A DNA stretch of 64,000 nt from positions 124,001 through 188,000 of the forward strand of contig JAWKTI010000002.1 in assembly GCA_041399155.1 (NCBI GenBank). The letters run 5' to 3'. The first letter of the stretch is position 1, and each line of letters begins with the position of its first letter. The notes under the pieces are model-generated. The model did no database searches. It saw only the letters and a program-made list of their open reading frames with translations, and was not told the origin of the DNA. Made by a program: the position numbers and the translations under genes. The stretch is from Zavarzinella sp. (GTDB lineage Bacteria; Planctomycetota; Planctomycetia; Gemmatales; Gemmataceae). This document shows, piece after piece, positions 1 to 8,571 of this stretch.

Positions 1-2130
1 ATTAATGAAGGGATTCGTGAACAGGGCCAGATCAGTGGTAGCTTTACCACGGAAGAAGTGGACCGTATGGTCACGCTGTTACGGTCTGGTGCATTACCCG
101 CCTCCCTGAAACCACTGCCAGTCAGCGAAAACACCATTGGACCAACCCTGGGTGCTGATACCATTCGCAGTGGAACACGGGCCGTGGGGATTGCTTTTGC
201 TGCCGTTCTGGTATTTATGGTGATCTACTACCGCTTTGCGGGTGTCGTTGCCACGATCGCTTTGTTGGCCAACTTACTGCTGACCATTGGATTTATGGTG
301 GGAGTGGATGCCAGCTTTACCCTGCCTGGCCTGGCAGGGATTGTGCTGATGTTGGGGATGGCAGTCGATGCCAACGTGCTGATTTATGAACGAGTTCGTG
401 AAGAACGCGACCGCGGGATGACACTGCAAACAGCCATCCGGAACGGGTATGATCGGGCGTTCCCAACGATTATTGACACCCACCTTGCCAGTATTTTTAC
501 CGCAATCGTGCTTTACGTTGTGGGGAACGACCAACTGAAAGGGTTCGGGGTCAGTTTGACGGTGGGTCTGGTCATCAGCCTGTTTACCTCACTGTACATG
601 ACCCGACTGTTCTTCGATTTCTGGATGGATCGCAAATGGTTAACCCAATTGGCGATGCTGAAACTGTTCAGCCGACCCAATATTGGCTTCATGAAGATTC
701 GCAAACAGATGTTCATGGCCACTGCGATCTTTACCCTGGTAGGACTTAGCCTGTTTCTGTTCCGTGGTCAACGCGGCTTAAACGTGGACTTTGTTGGGGG
801 AACCGCTTATGGTGGTCAGTTGAGCGAACCCGTCGACATCGGCACCTTACGGGATCGTCTGTCTGAAAAACGCCAGCAGGAAAAACTGGCAATTAAAGAA
901 GTTCGCGAAACCACTGACCCGAGCGGTAAGCTGCGGAACGCTTACGAAATTGAATACACCGATGGCCAGCGCACCATCATTGCCCTGGCAAACGCTCCCG
1001 AAGGGAACACCAAAGAAGAGCGGGAAGCAGCAGTGAAAGCTCGTGCTTCGGTACTGGCTGACTGGTCGGTGGAGCAGATCTTTACCAAAGATTCCTCTAC
1101 CTTTGAATCGAAGTTCTTTACAGTACGCAGCACAGAACGCGAACCAGAGATTGTTCAATCGGCAATTACCCGCCTGATGACGAACGATGAAGGCAAAACA
1201 CTGCTGAACCAGACCCAGTGTACCGTCAAACAGGATGGGGATAGCTGGATACTTGAATTCAGCACCCCTGTGTCGAAGAGCTTCATCATTACCCAGTTAG
1301 AGCGCCAGTTCCAGAAAGAACTGACTGACTACATCGCCAGCGATGTTTTTGATGTAGTCGTCGATGAAGCGAACAGCACCAACGGCCAGTATTCCTCTGC
1401 CCGAGTCAACATCATTAAAGATGCCAACGAGGGGATTGCGAATCTGGTTGCTGCGGAAAATGGCTTAAAGAATGTTTTTGAGGCAGTCAGCAAGGAAATT
1501 ACCAGCAAGCCACTTCCAGAACGTCTGGAAACGTTCGACGGTACCCTTGCCAGCGAAACCCGTTCGCGAGCGTTGTATGCTATTCTGGCCAGCTGGATTG
1601 CAATTCTGCTGTACCTCTGGTTCCGTTTTGGTAACTGGACATTCGGTGCGGCAGCCGTGATCTGTCTGATCCATGACCTTTGCTTTGCACTGGGTGCAAT
1701 CGCGATCTGCCATTACGTGCACGATACGATGATTGGTCAGGTGCTGGGCCTGCAGGACTTCAAGATCGACCTGCCCACCGTGGCAGCCTTGCTGACCCTG
1801 GTTGGGTACTCGGTGAACGATACGATTGTGGTGTTCGACCGGATCAAGGAAGTGCGGGGTAAAAATCCTGCACTCACCGAGCAGATGATCAATGACAGCG
1901 TGAATCAGACTCTTTCCCGTACGGTTCTGGCTGCATTCACAACCTTCCTAGTGGTGTTTGTGCTCTACGCCTTCGGTGGGGATGGTGTTCACCTGTTTGC
2001 CTTTGTGATGGTGGTCGGGATCGTTGTGGGTACATACTCTTCGATCTACATCGCCAGCCCACTGTTGCTGCTGTTCGGCGAAGGGAAGGCAGCCAATCAA
2101 CAATTAGCAAACCAAGCCGCTAACGGCTGA
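1..2130 (+). CDS. secDF: SecD-SecF fusion, protein translocase accessory subunit (5' partial)
   Basis: The reading frame is open from the first base, so the gene begins upstream of the window and 709 residues are visible. It carries the C-terminal membrane half of SecD followed by a whole SecF-like part in one chain. The SecD part has the helix GIVLMLGMAVDANVLIYERV, and the SecF part opens with LNVDFVGG and later has VGYSVNDTIVVFDRI, the paired family signatures. SecDF sits in the inner membrane and uses the proton gradient to help SecYEG-bound proteins leave the channel. A long hydrophilic stretch between the LNVDFVGG motif and the last membrane block is larger than in the compact SecF of E. 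coli. The domain assignment is secure; the length of the missing N-terminus is unknown. Confidence 0.95.
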   Translation: MNEGIREQGQISGSFTTEEVDRMVTLLRSGALPASLKPLPVSENTIGPTLGADTIRSGTRAVGIAFAAVLVFMVIYYRFAGVVATIALLANLLLTIGFMVGVDASFTLPGLAGIVLMLGMAVDANVLIYERVREERDRGMTLQTAIRNGYDRAFPTIIDTHLASIFTAIVLYVVGNDQLKGFGVSLTVGLVISLFTSLYMTRLFFDFWMDRKWLTQLAMLKLFSRPNIGFMKIRKQMFMATAIFTLVGLSLFLFRGQRGLNVDFVGGTAYGGQLSEPVDIGTLRDRLSEKRQQEKLAIKEVRETTDPSGKLRNAYEIEYTDGQRTIIALANAPEGNTKEEREAAVKARASVLADWSVEQIFTKDSSTFESKFFTVRSTEREPEIVQSAITRLMTNDEGKTLLNQTQCTVKQDGDSWILEFSTPVSKSFIITQLERQFQKELTDYIASDVFDVVVDEANSTNGQYSSARVNIIKDANEGIANLVAAENGLKNVFEAVSKEITSKPLPERLETFDGTLASETRSRALYAILASWIAILLYLWFRFGNWTFGAAAVICLIHDLCFALGAIAICHYVHDTMIGQVLGLQDFKIDLPTVAALLTLVGYSVNDTIVVFDRIKEVRGKNPALTEQMINDSVNQTLSRTVLAAFTTFLVVFVLYAFGGDGVHLFAFVMVVGIVVGTYSSIYIASPLLLLFGEGKAANQQLANQAANG

Positions 2131-2240
2131 TATGCTGATCGGAAGTAGATTTTTCTGCCCAGCCCACCATTTTTTTCAACCGACCTTCCCATCTGATTCC
2201 AGGTGGGGTAATCTCAAAACCTGATTGTATGGGTGAAAAT

Positions 2241-2377
2241 GCCCATGCTACGATAAGCTTCTTGTAACACGTGCGTCTCGCACGTGAGTTACCAACATGG
2301 GCGAGGACGCCCATGCTACGATAAGCTTCTTCGTAACACGTGCGTCTCGCACGTGAGTTGCCAACATGGGCGAGGAC
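2241..2377. repeat. Two tandem copies of a 68/69-bp palindrome-bearing repeat
   Basis: Copy one is 2241-2308 and copy two 2309-2377; they differ by one inserted base and one substitution. Each contains the inverted repeat CACGTGCG-TCT-CGCACGTG and ends with CATGGGCGAGGAC, which pairs with the GCCCATG at the start of the next unit. The unit fills most of the 366-base gap between secDF and priA. Its form resembles interspersed intergenic repeats of planctomycetes. No gene was seen in the rest of this gap. Confidence 0.85.
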
Positions 2378-2496
2378 GCACAGGTTACAAAATCGAACGA
2401 CTTTTCGATGATCGGTCAATAGTTGACGCGTCATCTATCCGCCATTTTGGTGGGTATCGTTCGGACATTCTTCACCACCTGTTCATAATAACTGTG

Positions 2497-4773
2497 ATGG
2501 AGTTATTTCACACTGACGAACCGACAGAACCTGCCAGCACCACCACATTTGTGGATGTGGTGCTGGATCGTCCACTCGATCACCCATTCTGTTATTCTGT
2601 TCCAGCCGAAATCCAGCCCCACCTGGCAGTGGGGAAACGGGTAGAAATCCCGTTCGGACGTGGGGATCGCACCACCGTGGGCTATATTGTGGGAATTCAC
2701 AACAAACCACCTGCCATGGGAACCAAAGCGGTGCAGCGTGTCATCGATGATGAAGCACTGCTCACCGACCGGTTGTTGCGTCTGACCCGCTGGATGGCAG
2801 ACTATTACGTGTGCAGTTGGGGAACGGTGCTACAGGCAGTCCTTCCCGCAGGAGTGCGGGATTATTCCGGCACCCGCACCGCAGCGTTTGTGCAGGCAAT
2901 GCCAGAAGCAGAACGCCCCCAGCCACTGCCCAAACTAACCACCAAGCAGCAGGCCACCTGGGAGTTGATTCTCGATTCGCCAGACGGAATCTCCATCAAA
3001 GATTGCTGCCAGAACGCTAAAGTGGGGCCCGCAGTCATTCAATCGCTGCTGGCAAAGGGCCTGATCCATAAGTTCACCGAACGGGTGGAAAATGTGGATG
3101 AAGAGCCAACCCATCAGCCCACGGCCGCACCCCTGGTGTTGAATCCCGACCAGGAACGAGTCTGGCAGGCAATTCAACGTGCCATCCAACAGAACGATTT
3201 TCAGCCGCTTCTACTGCATGGTGTCACTGGGTCTGGTAAAACGGAAGTGTATCTGCAGGCGATTGAAGAAGTGCTGCGGCAGGGCAAAGAAGTCATTGTG
3301 CTGGTGCCGGAGATTTCACTTACACCACAGACGATCGAACGCTTCCGTGGGCGGTGTGGGTCGATTGCCGTAATGCACAGCAACCTGACCGATCGGGAAC
3401 GTGGCAACTACTGGCGGAAAATTGCCAACGGTCAGGTTCAGGTGGTGGTTGGGGCACGCAGTGCCATTTTTGCCCCCACCAAAAATCTGGGCCTGATTGT
3501 CATTGATGAAGAGCACGAATCGACGTTTAAGCAGGAAAGCACTCCACGTTATCATGGGCGGGATGTTGCGGTGATGCGGGCCAGACTGGAAAACATTCCC
3601 ATTATCATGGGGTCGGCCACACCATCTCTCGAAAGCTGGGCCAACTCGGAACGGGGTCAGTACGTGCGGCTATCGCTGCCCAACCGCGTGGCAGAGCGGG
3701 CCATGCCACCCGTGCGTCTGATCGATATGCGATACGAACCTCGCCGCAAAGGTTTTTTTCGGGCAATTTCCCCCACCCTTGAAACGGAAATGCAGCACAC
3801 CCTGCGTGGGCAGGGTCAGGTGATATTACTGCTCAATCGACGTGGTTTTGCCACCTATATTCACTGCCCGTCGTGCGGCTACGTAGCGGGCTGCCCCCAC
3901 TGTGACCTGACCTTAACCTTCCACCGTTGTCGAAATCTGGTGATGTGCCACTTCTGTGGCCACGAAGAGGTGCCAGAAAAACAGTGCAATGCCTGCGGCC
4001 AGACCGCCATGCTTTTTCAGGGGCTGGGCACCGAAAAATTGCAGTTGGAAGTGGAAGAACTGTTTCCCAACCATCCCGTAGCCCGCATGGACAGCGATAC
4101 GATGCACCGGCCCGGTGCCCACCAGCAGACGCTGGAAAGTTTTCGCAAGCACGAAACCCACATTCTGCTGGGCACGCAAATGATCGCCAAAGGGCTCGAT
4201 TTCCCCAACGTGACCCTGGTGGGGGTGATCAATGCCGATGCCAGCCTGCACATGCCCGATTTCCGTGCAGGTGAACGCACCTTCCAGTTGCTGGCTCAGG
4301 TAGCAGGTCGGGCGGGACGTGGAGACCGGCCTGGTCAGGTGCTGATCCAGACCTACACGCCGGAACATCCCAGTATCGCCTGTGCGGCCCACCACGATTA
4401 TCTGAAATTTGTGGCCCACGAAATTGCAGAACGGCAGCAGCACAGCTACCCACCTTTTCAGCGATTGGTGCGGCTGATTATTCGAAGCAAAAAAGAAGAA
4501 AGTGCCCGCGAAACTGCAGAACAACTGGCGGGTGCGTTTGAAAATGCGATCAGACGGATGAAGGAACGCCCCACTCCACCTGCGGGGGTGCGGATTCTGG
4601 GGCCGATGGAGGCACCGGTGTATCGTCTGAACGATTATTTTCGCTTCCACTTTCAACTGCAGTCCCGCAGTGCATCCGTGCTGCACGAATTACTGACCGA
4701 AGTCACTGCGGTAGTGCGTCCCACGTCGACCGTGGAATACCAGATTGATGTGGACCCGTACAACATGCTCTGA
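2497..4773 (+). CDS. priA: PriA primosomal replication restart helicase
   Basis: PriA is a 3'-5' SF2 DNA helicase that recognises abandoned forks and reloads the replicative helicase. The 758-residue product has Walker A GVTGSGKTEVY near residue 241, the DEEH box near 336, and a zinc-binding segment near residues 458-500 with pairs such as CPSCGY, CPHC, CHFCG and CNACG. The C-terminal helicase motif QVAGRAGRGDRPG follows. The N-terminal 3'-end-binding domain is present (FCYSVPAEI, VEIPFGRG). The frame is open farther upstream, but that part is encoded by the tandem repeat, so ATG 2497 (or GTG 2494) is the better start and gives the usual family length. Confidence 0.96.
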   Translation: MELFHTDEPTEPASTTTFVDVVLDRPLDHPFCYSVPAEIQPHLAVGKRVEIPFGRGDRTTVGYIVGIHNKPPAMGTKAVQRVIDDEALLTDRLLRLTRWMADYYVCSWGTVLQAVLPAGVRDYSGTRTAAFVQAMPEAERPQPLPKLTTKQQATWELILDSPDGISIKDCCQNAKVGPAVIQSLLAKGLIHKFTERVENVDEEPTHQPTAAPLVLNPDQERVWQAIQRAIQQNDFQPLLLHGVTGSGKTEVYLQAIEEVLRQGKEVIVLVPEISLTPQTIERFRGRCGSIAVMHSNLTDRERGNYWRKIANGQVQVVVGARSAIFAPTKNLGLIVIDEEHESTFKQESTPRYHGRDVAVMRARLENIPIIMGSATPSLESWANSERGQYVRLSLPNRVAERAMPPVRLIDMRYEPRRKGFFRAISPTLETEMQHTLRGQGQVILLLNRRGFATYIHCPSCGYVAGCPHCDLTLTFHRCRNLVMCHFCGHEEVPEKQCNACGQTAMLFQGLGTEKLQLEVEELFPNHPVARMDSDTMHRPGAHQQTLESFRKHETHILLGTQMIAKGLDFPNVTLVGVINADASLHMPDFRAGERTFQLLAQVAGRAGRGDRPGQVLIQTYTPEHPSIACAAHHDYLKFVAHEIAERQQHSYPPFQRLVRLIIRSKKEESARETAEQLAGAFENAIRRMKERPTPPAGVRILGPMEAPVYRLNDYFRFHFQLQSRSASVLHELLTEVTAVVRPTSTVEYQIDVDPYNML

Positions 4774-4791
4774 TACTTGTATGGATATCGG

Positions 4792-4807
4792 TGTTCCACG
4801 TGGAACA
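4792..4807. other. parS centromere-like site
   Basis: TGTTCCACGTGGAACA is a perfect 16-bp palindrome matching the bacterial parS consensus (TGTTNCACGTGNAACA), the ParB nucleation site for chromosome segregation. It lies 19 bases after the priA stop, outside any gene. Bacterial parS sites usually cluster within a few hundred kb of oriC, so the window may be origin-proximal; that is inference. Confidence 0.85.
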
Positions 4808-4888
4808 TTTTCAATGATTGCACGAATGTTTGATTGAGATAGTTTTTTCTATCAATTGTCACAAGTTTCATTTTGCCAAGCTTGAAAA

Positions 4889-4906
4889 ATACCAACTAGT
4901 TGGTAT
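4889..4906. promoter_or_regulatory. Probable TetR operator
   Basis: ATACCAACTAGTTGGTAT is a perfect 18-bp palindrome ending ten bases before the tetR start codon. TetR proteins bind such palindromes as dimers and usually repress their own promoter, so this site probably controls the tetR-VOC-AHSA1 unit. Confidence 0.75.
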
Positions 4907-4915
4907 GTTATTGTG

Positions 4916-5536
4916 ATGGCAGCAAAACGTGGTGACGATACCAGAGTACGCATTCTGAATGCCGCACTTGGGGTGTTCCGGCAACAAGGTTACTCGGCAA
5001 CGACAGTGGATGACCTCTGCCGTGCCAGCGGAGTGACCAAGGGTGCCTTTTTCCACCACTTCGAAAGTAAGGAAGCCGTGGCATTGGCCGCGATCGAATA
5101 CTGGAACCACTTTACAGGGGTTCTCTTCGAGAATGCACCATACTGGCAAGTGGAAGATCCCCGTGCGAGGTTGCTGGCTTACCTCGACTTCCGGGCAGAG
5201 TTAGTTCAGGGTGATCTGGCCGAGTTCACATGCCTGCTTGGAACACTCGTGCAGGAAACCTTTGCCAGCCACCCTTCGTTGCGGGCAGCTTGTGGTATTG
5301 GCGTTGCGAGCCATGCTGCCACGCTCGTTCCGACAATTGAGGCGGCCAAGGCTCTGTATGCACCTGATGCCGATTGGGATTCAGATAGTTTGGCACGTTA
5401 TACGCAAGTCGTTTTGCAAGGTGGCTTCGTTCTGGCCAAGGCGTTCGATCAGCGGCAAACCGTGCTTGATGCGGTCAACCATTTGAAGCGATATGTGGAA
5501 CAGCTTTTACCGAAGGCATTTGCTGCGGATAGTTAG
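4916..5536 (+). CDS. TetR/AcrR family transcriptional regulator
   Basis: A one-component repressor of 206 residues. The N-terminal helix-turn-helix is clear: RVRILNAALGVF, GYSATTVDDLCRASGVTKGA and FFHHFESKEAVA follow the family pattern. The ligand domain (residues about 60-206) is variable, as usual. A GTG at 4913 directly precedes ATG 4916; the ATG is preferred. The palindrome just upstream suggests autorepression. The next two genes are a VOC-fold protein and an AHSA1-type SRPBCC protein in the same direction, with gaps of about 36 bases, a common set for small-molecule stress operons. The inducer cannot be read from the sequence. Confidence 0.9.
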   Translation: MAAKRGDDTRVRILNAALGVFRQQGYSATTVDDLCRASGVTKGAFFHHFESKEAVALAAIEYWNHFTGVLFENAPYWQVEDPRARLLAYLDFRAELVQGDLAEFTCLLGTLVQETFASHPSLRAACGIGVASHAATLVPTIEAAKALYAPDADWDSDSLARYTQVVLQGGFVLAKAFDQRQTVLDAVNHLKRYVEQLLPKAFAADS

Positions 5537-5572
5537 ATGTTGAATATGAAACCAAATAACTAACAGGATTTA

Positions 5573-6058
5573 ATGAAAATGACAATTCCCAAGAACATTA
5601 TTTGCTTATGGTACGACAAAGAAGCCGAAGCTGCGGCCCGTTTCTATGCCAGCACGTTTCCTGATAGCAAAGTGGGTGCGATTCATCGCTCCCCTATGGA
5701 TAACCCTGGCAACAAGGCGGGTGATGTTCTGGTCGTGGAGTTCACTGTATGCGGCATCCCGTGCATTGGACTGAATGGTGGACCGATCTTCCCGCATACC
5801 GAGGCATTCTCATTTCAAATCGCCACCGACACGCAGGAAGAAACAGACCGCTATTGGAACGCCATCGTGAGCAATGGTGGTGCTGAAAGCGAATGTGGCT
5901 GGTGCAAAGATCGCTGGGGTGTCAACTGGCAAATTACCCCACGAGTGCTGACCGAAGCGATAGCTGCCGGAGGGGAAGAAGCCAAGCGAGCCTTTGCTGC
6001 AATGATGACGATGAAGAAAATCGACGTTGCGACAATCGAAGCAGCTCGAAAAGGCTAA
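5573..6058 (+). CDS. VOC-superfamily protein, PhnB-like
   Basis: A 161-residue single-domain protein of the glyoxalase/bleomycin-resistance (VOC) fold, PhnB-like branch. The hallmarks are the opening NIICLWYDKEAEAAARFYAS, then FPDSKVG, and WGVNWQITPRVL near the C-terminus. Members of this branch are often labelled 3-demethylubiquinone methyltransferase-like, but most have no proven reaction, so only the fold is claimed. It lies between tetR and the AHSA1-type gene and is probably cotranscribed with both. Confidence 0.85.
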   Translation: MKMTIPKNIICLWYDKEAEAAARFYASTFPDSKVGAIHRSPMDNPGNKAGDVLVVEFTVCGIPCIGLNGGPIFPHTEAFSFQIATDTQEETDRYWNAIVSNGGAESECGWCKDRWGVNWQITPRVLTEAIAAGGEEAKRAFAAMMTMKKIDVATIEAARKG

Positions 6059-6455
6059 CAACAAATCCACTGCAACCTTTAGAGGAGAATTCATGGCTCA
6101 AAGCAAACCAATCACAATCGAAATCGTTGTCCCCGTACCAGCCGCAGTGGCATGGCGTGCCTATACCTCTCCCGAGGCGATTACACAATGGAACCAGGCA
6201 TCACCCGATTGGCACTGTCCTTCGGCAGAAGTTGACTTACGCGTTGGTGGACGGCATGTCGCCCGCATGGAAGCACGCGATGGCTCTTTTGGTTTCGATT
6301 TCGCCGCCACAATCGAAGAAATGGAAGAACCCCACGTGCTGACGCTGCGACTGGACGATCGCCTTGTACGCACAAGTTGCCGTTGGGATCGCAAGTCACA
6401 GTAACGGGTTAGCATTCTGTGAATTGCTGTTCATGGAGAAGTGGCATAAGTAACG

Positions 6456-6881
6456 CTATTCCAAAGCTTCGGGACAAAAATGCCACCAACGGACGTCTTT
6501 CATCCGTTCAAAAAGATCGTCGTCTCCTTTGATGATTCCTAGCCCCTCAGACTGAAGAACTTTGGCAACTGCGTTCACGGTTGCTGAGACTGTCTCCGGC
6601 GTATTAACCATCCTGTCACCGAGGTTTTTCTCAAGGGCAGGATTGGCCAACTTGAGAAAGAGTGTAAAAGAATACCTTTCTTGCATACCCAGACGGCCAA
6701 AATTAATGTAGACTTCGCAATCGTTAAGGCCGTGCAGCATTTCGATATAAACCGCCTTTGACTCGTACCGAACCTGAAGGTCAGAAGCAGTAATGGCGAA
6801 AAAGCCGTGATCCTTGACCAAGAACGCCAGGGCGTCCTGGGCCTCAACACGAAAACGTAAATCGCTTCTGGCTTGTGTCAT
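6456..6881 (-). CDS. Hypothetical protein, cargo of the 660-bp insertion
   Basis: I do not recognise this 141-residue protein. ATG 6881 is chosen because AGGAAG lies just upstream and the preceding 31-residue ORF stops two bases before it; the frame continues upstream to 6932 but that stretch overlaps the small ORF. The sequence is soluble-looking with mixed alpha/beta character, a DHGFFAITASDLQVRYES segment and an aromatic end (RWWHFCPEALE). There is no signal peptide or membrane helix. It is the larger cargo of an insertion inside another gene, so it may be an immunity-type or stabilising factor, but nothing in the residues shows this. Confidence 0.65.
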   Translation of the reverse strand: MTQARSDLRFRVEAQDALAFLVKDHGFFAITASDLQVRYESKAVYIEMLHGLNDCEVYINFGRLGMQERYSFTLFLKLANPALEKNLGDRMVNTPETVSATVNAVAKVLQSEGLGIIKGDDDLFERMKDVRWWHFCPEALE

Positions 6882-6883
6882 AC

Positions 6884-6979
6884 CTACTTCCTCGGCAGGT
6901 TCCAGAACCCGGTTTCTGGGTCGAACTTCCAACCATTCTGCATAAGGAACTCACGTTTCTTTTGTACATAACCTCCCAT
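6884..6979 (-). CDS. Small ORF of 31 residues, coupled to the 141-residue gene
   Basis: The product starts MGGYVQKKREFLMQNGW and ends DPETGFWNLPRK. The residue pattern (basic helix, then NGW-x4-ETG-x-W) looks like a real small protein rather than noise. Its stop is two bases upstream of the next start, the arrangement of translational coupling. No clear ribosome-binding site precedes the ATG, so the true start might be upstream in another form. Function unknown. Confidence 0.5.
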   Translation of the reverse strand: MGGYVQKKREFLMQNGWKFDPETGFWNLPRK

Positions 6980-7232
6980 TTGCGTTGGCGGATGGGCTTG
7001 CACTCTTGCATTGCGATTCTTAGGCCAGCTTCGTACTCAGCCCAAGTGATTGGCCGATTAGCTAACAACGTTCACACCAACTGATACAGGCTCTCGTGTC
7101 TGTACAATCTTCGATGCCGAAACTACCAATTCAGAAGAACTGCAACGCACCGGCTGGCAGGCGATCCTCGATAGTTTTGCTGCTTATGCGGTGAGAACAC
7201 AAGGATTGTAATCAGGTTGTTTGCCGTTTCCA

Positions 7233-8018
7233 TCATTCAACAATATTGTCTGCCTTCTCTTCCGGTGCTTCCAGTGCCAGGGGCAGTTTGACTGTGAAGG
7301 TGCTGCCTTTGCCCACGACGCTTTCTACCCGCATCCTTCCCTGGTGCTGCTCAATAATCTGCTTACAGACGCTTAAACCCAGGCCGGTCCCACCGTGGCC
7401 TTGCGAATCGGGCGTTTTTGTGGTGTAGAACGGTTCAAAAATCTTGCGAAGTTGCTCCGGGGCAATGCCTACGCCGTTGTCGGCAATGCGAATTTCTGCC
7501 ATGCCAGCGGCACGGTTTTCGCGAATATCGATTCGTAATTGCCCACCAGTATTCATTGCCTGCCGGGCATTAATAATCAGATTCATGATAATCTGTTCAA
7601 TTTGCCCCACAATAACTGGGGCAATCGGCCGATGGTGGTAGCGTTTTTCGACGCGAATACGGTGCTTCTGCAGATCTTTCGCCGTTAACGTAAGCAGGTT
7701 TTCTACCAGATCCACCAGATCGGTGGGGGTGCGTTCCTGCGAACGCTGTCTGGCGAACCCGAGCATCCCACTGATGATGTGGGCAGCACGCTGGCTGGCC
7801 TGCATGATTTTGTCGTACGGCAGGCGATCCGCTTCCGACTTGGTTTGCTTCATCCCCAGCTTGGCATAATTCATGATGGTGGTGAGGATGTTGTTAAATT
7901 CGTGGGCCACACTGGACGCAATTTCTCCCACACTACTCAGCCGTTGTGCCTGCAATAACTGCTGACGCAGCACTTCCAGCTCTTCATTGGTGTTGGGTAA
8001 GGCTTCCATCGTCATCAT
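7233..8018 (-). CDS. Soluble sensor histidine kinase
   Basis: A 261-residue kinase with a short N-terminal helical segment (NEELEVLRQQLLQAQRLSSVGEIASS) followed by the H-box VAHEFNNILTTIMNYAKLG, N-box NLIINARQAM, G1 DNGVGI, F-box EPFYTT and G2 GTGLGLSV. The histidine of HEFNN is the predicted phosphorylation site and the C-terminal HATPase_c domain binds ATP. It has no membrane helix, PAS domain or receiver, and no response regulator lies beside it, so it is an orphan cytoplasmic kinase. ATG 8018 is chosen because GGGAG lies eight bases upstream; a longer open frame to 8210 has an atypical composition. Confidence 0.9.
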   Translation of the reverse strand: MMTMEALPNTNEELEVLRQQLLQAQRLSSVGEIASSVAHEFNNILTTIMNYAKLGMKQTKSEADRLPYDKIMQASQRAAHIISGMLGFARQRSQERTPTDLVDLVENLLTLTAKDLQKHRIRVEKRYHHRPIAPVIVGQIEQIIMNLIINARQAMNTGGQLRIDIRENRAAGMAEIRIADNGVGIAPEQLRKIFEPFYTTKTPDSQGHGGTGLGLSVCKQIIEQHQGRMRVESVVGKGSTFTVKLPLALEAPEEKADNIVE

Positions 8019-8571
8019 CGAGCGTCTCCCAGCGGTTCCCAAGGGCGAAATGGGTGTTAAGACCCACACGAATTCATCGGATCGTGGTCGGCAGCACTTC
8101 ATTGCATTCTTTGGAGTTGACTGCAAAAAACGCGCACCTTTTTTCGAGTGGAATGAACTCTTTCCCCAGCTTACGCGACTTGCCAATGGTGGAAAAAACC
8201 TGGGTAGCACAGGTAAGTGGTAACGAAATGAGAATCTGATGAGAATGCGGGTCTTCGATACCGGAGACGCACCGTTTGAGGAGAGCCTCAGGTGAAATTT
8301 TTCATATTTACTCCCTCGCAGCCCGAAACTGCGAATCTACCAGTACAAAAACTGGCAATAATGCCACTATATACTAAAATACACTTGAGCCTGTTTTATT
8401 CCTGAAATTCTGGATAAAATTGATTCAAATTCGCATTTTTCCTGCGTAAGTTATTACCAATAAAGAACTTGTGAAAATAAATTTTTTGGTGCCTAACAGC
8501 GGTTGAGGCAGCAATCGCTTCGAAATCCCCACCATGAAGTCTGCTACTTCGTGGGCCTGACAACGATTTGT
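8019..8571. other. Gene-poor stretch between divergent genes
   Basis: This 553-base stretch separates the histidine kinase (minus) from the glycosylase gene (plus). The distal half is AT-rich and should contain both promoters. The open frame running from the kinase to 8210 has no plausible start signal. I see no RNA gene, repeat or remnant here. Confidence 0.5.

Larger units (their letters stand above)
6407..7066. mobile_element. 660-bp insertion with two opposite-strand ORFs
   Basis: The boundaries are fixed by the interrupted AHSA1 gene. The block is flanked by AACG (6403-6406 and 7067-7070), consistent with a 4-bp target duplication. Its ends are weakly inverted: GGTTAGC on the left and GCTAAC on the right. 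It encodes no transposase and holds only a 31-residue and a 141-residue ORF, both on the minus strand. It could be a non-autonomous transposon, a gene cassette or a product of non-homologous insertion. Confidence 0.75.
6093..7211 (+). pseudogene. AHSA1-type SRPBCC gene split by a 660-bp insertion
   Basis: The N-terminal part (6093-6406) reads as an AHSA1 domain (VPVPAAVAWRAYTSPEAI, DLRVGGR, GSFGFDF) behind the strong ribosome-binding site AGAGGAG. The missing C-terminal part is found at 7071-7211: TPTDTGSRV, FDAETTNSEELQRTGW, FAAYAVRTQGL and a stop. Joining 6406 to 7071 restores QVTVTF and gives about 151 codons, the normal family length. The copy AACG occurs on both sides of the inserted block. 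Independently, the frame changes between about 6357 and 6392, where GATCGC is repeated 30 bases apart, so the gene is decayed beyond the insertion. As read, translation from 6093 stops at 6404 after 103 residues. SRPBCC proteins bind hydrophobic ligands; this one was probably part of the tetR-VOC operon. Confidence 0.88.

Noticed and set aside
3913..4686. Long minus-strand ORF of 257 codons opposite priA
   Set aside because: It lies wholly within the conserved priA frame, shows no recognisable domain, and is low-quality His-rich reverse reading of the zinc-binding and helicase motifs.
6407..7066. Integron gene cassette with attC site
   Set aside because: The ends GTTAGC/GCTAAC only partly fit the GTTRRRY/RYYYAAC core and no imperfect palindrome of attC type was clear, so a cassette is only an alternative.
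8503..8571. TTG-started N-terminal extension of the DNA glycosylase
   Set aside because: The added residues are unlike the family, and the conserved core begins right after GTG 8572.
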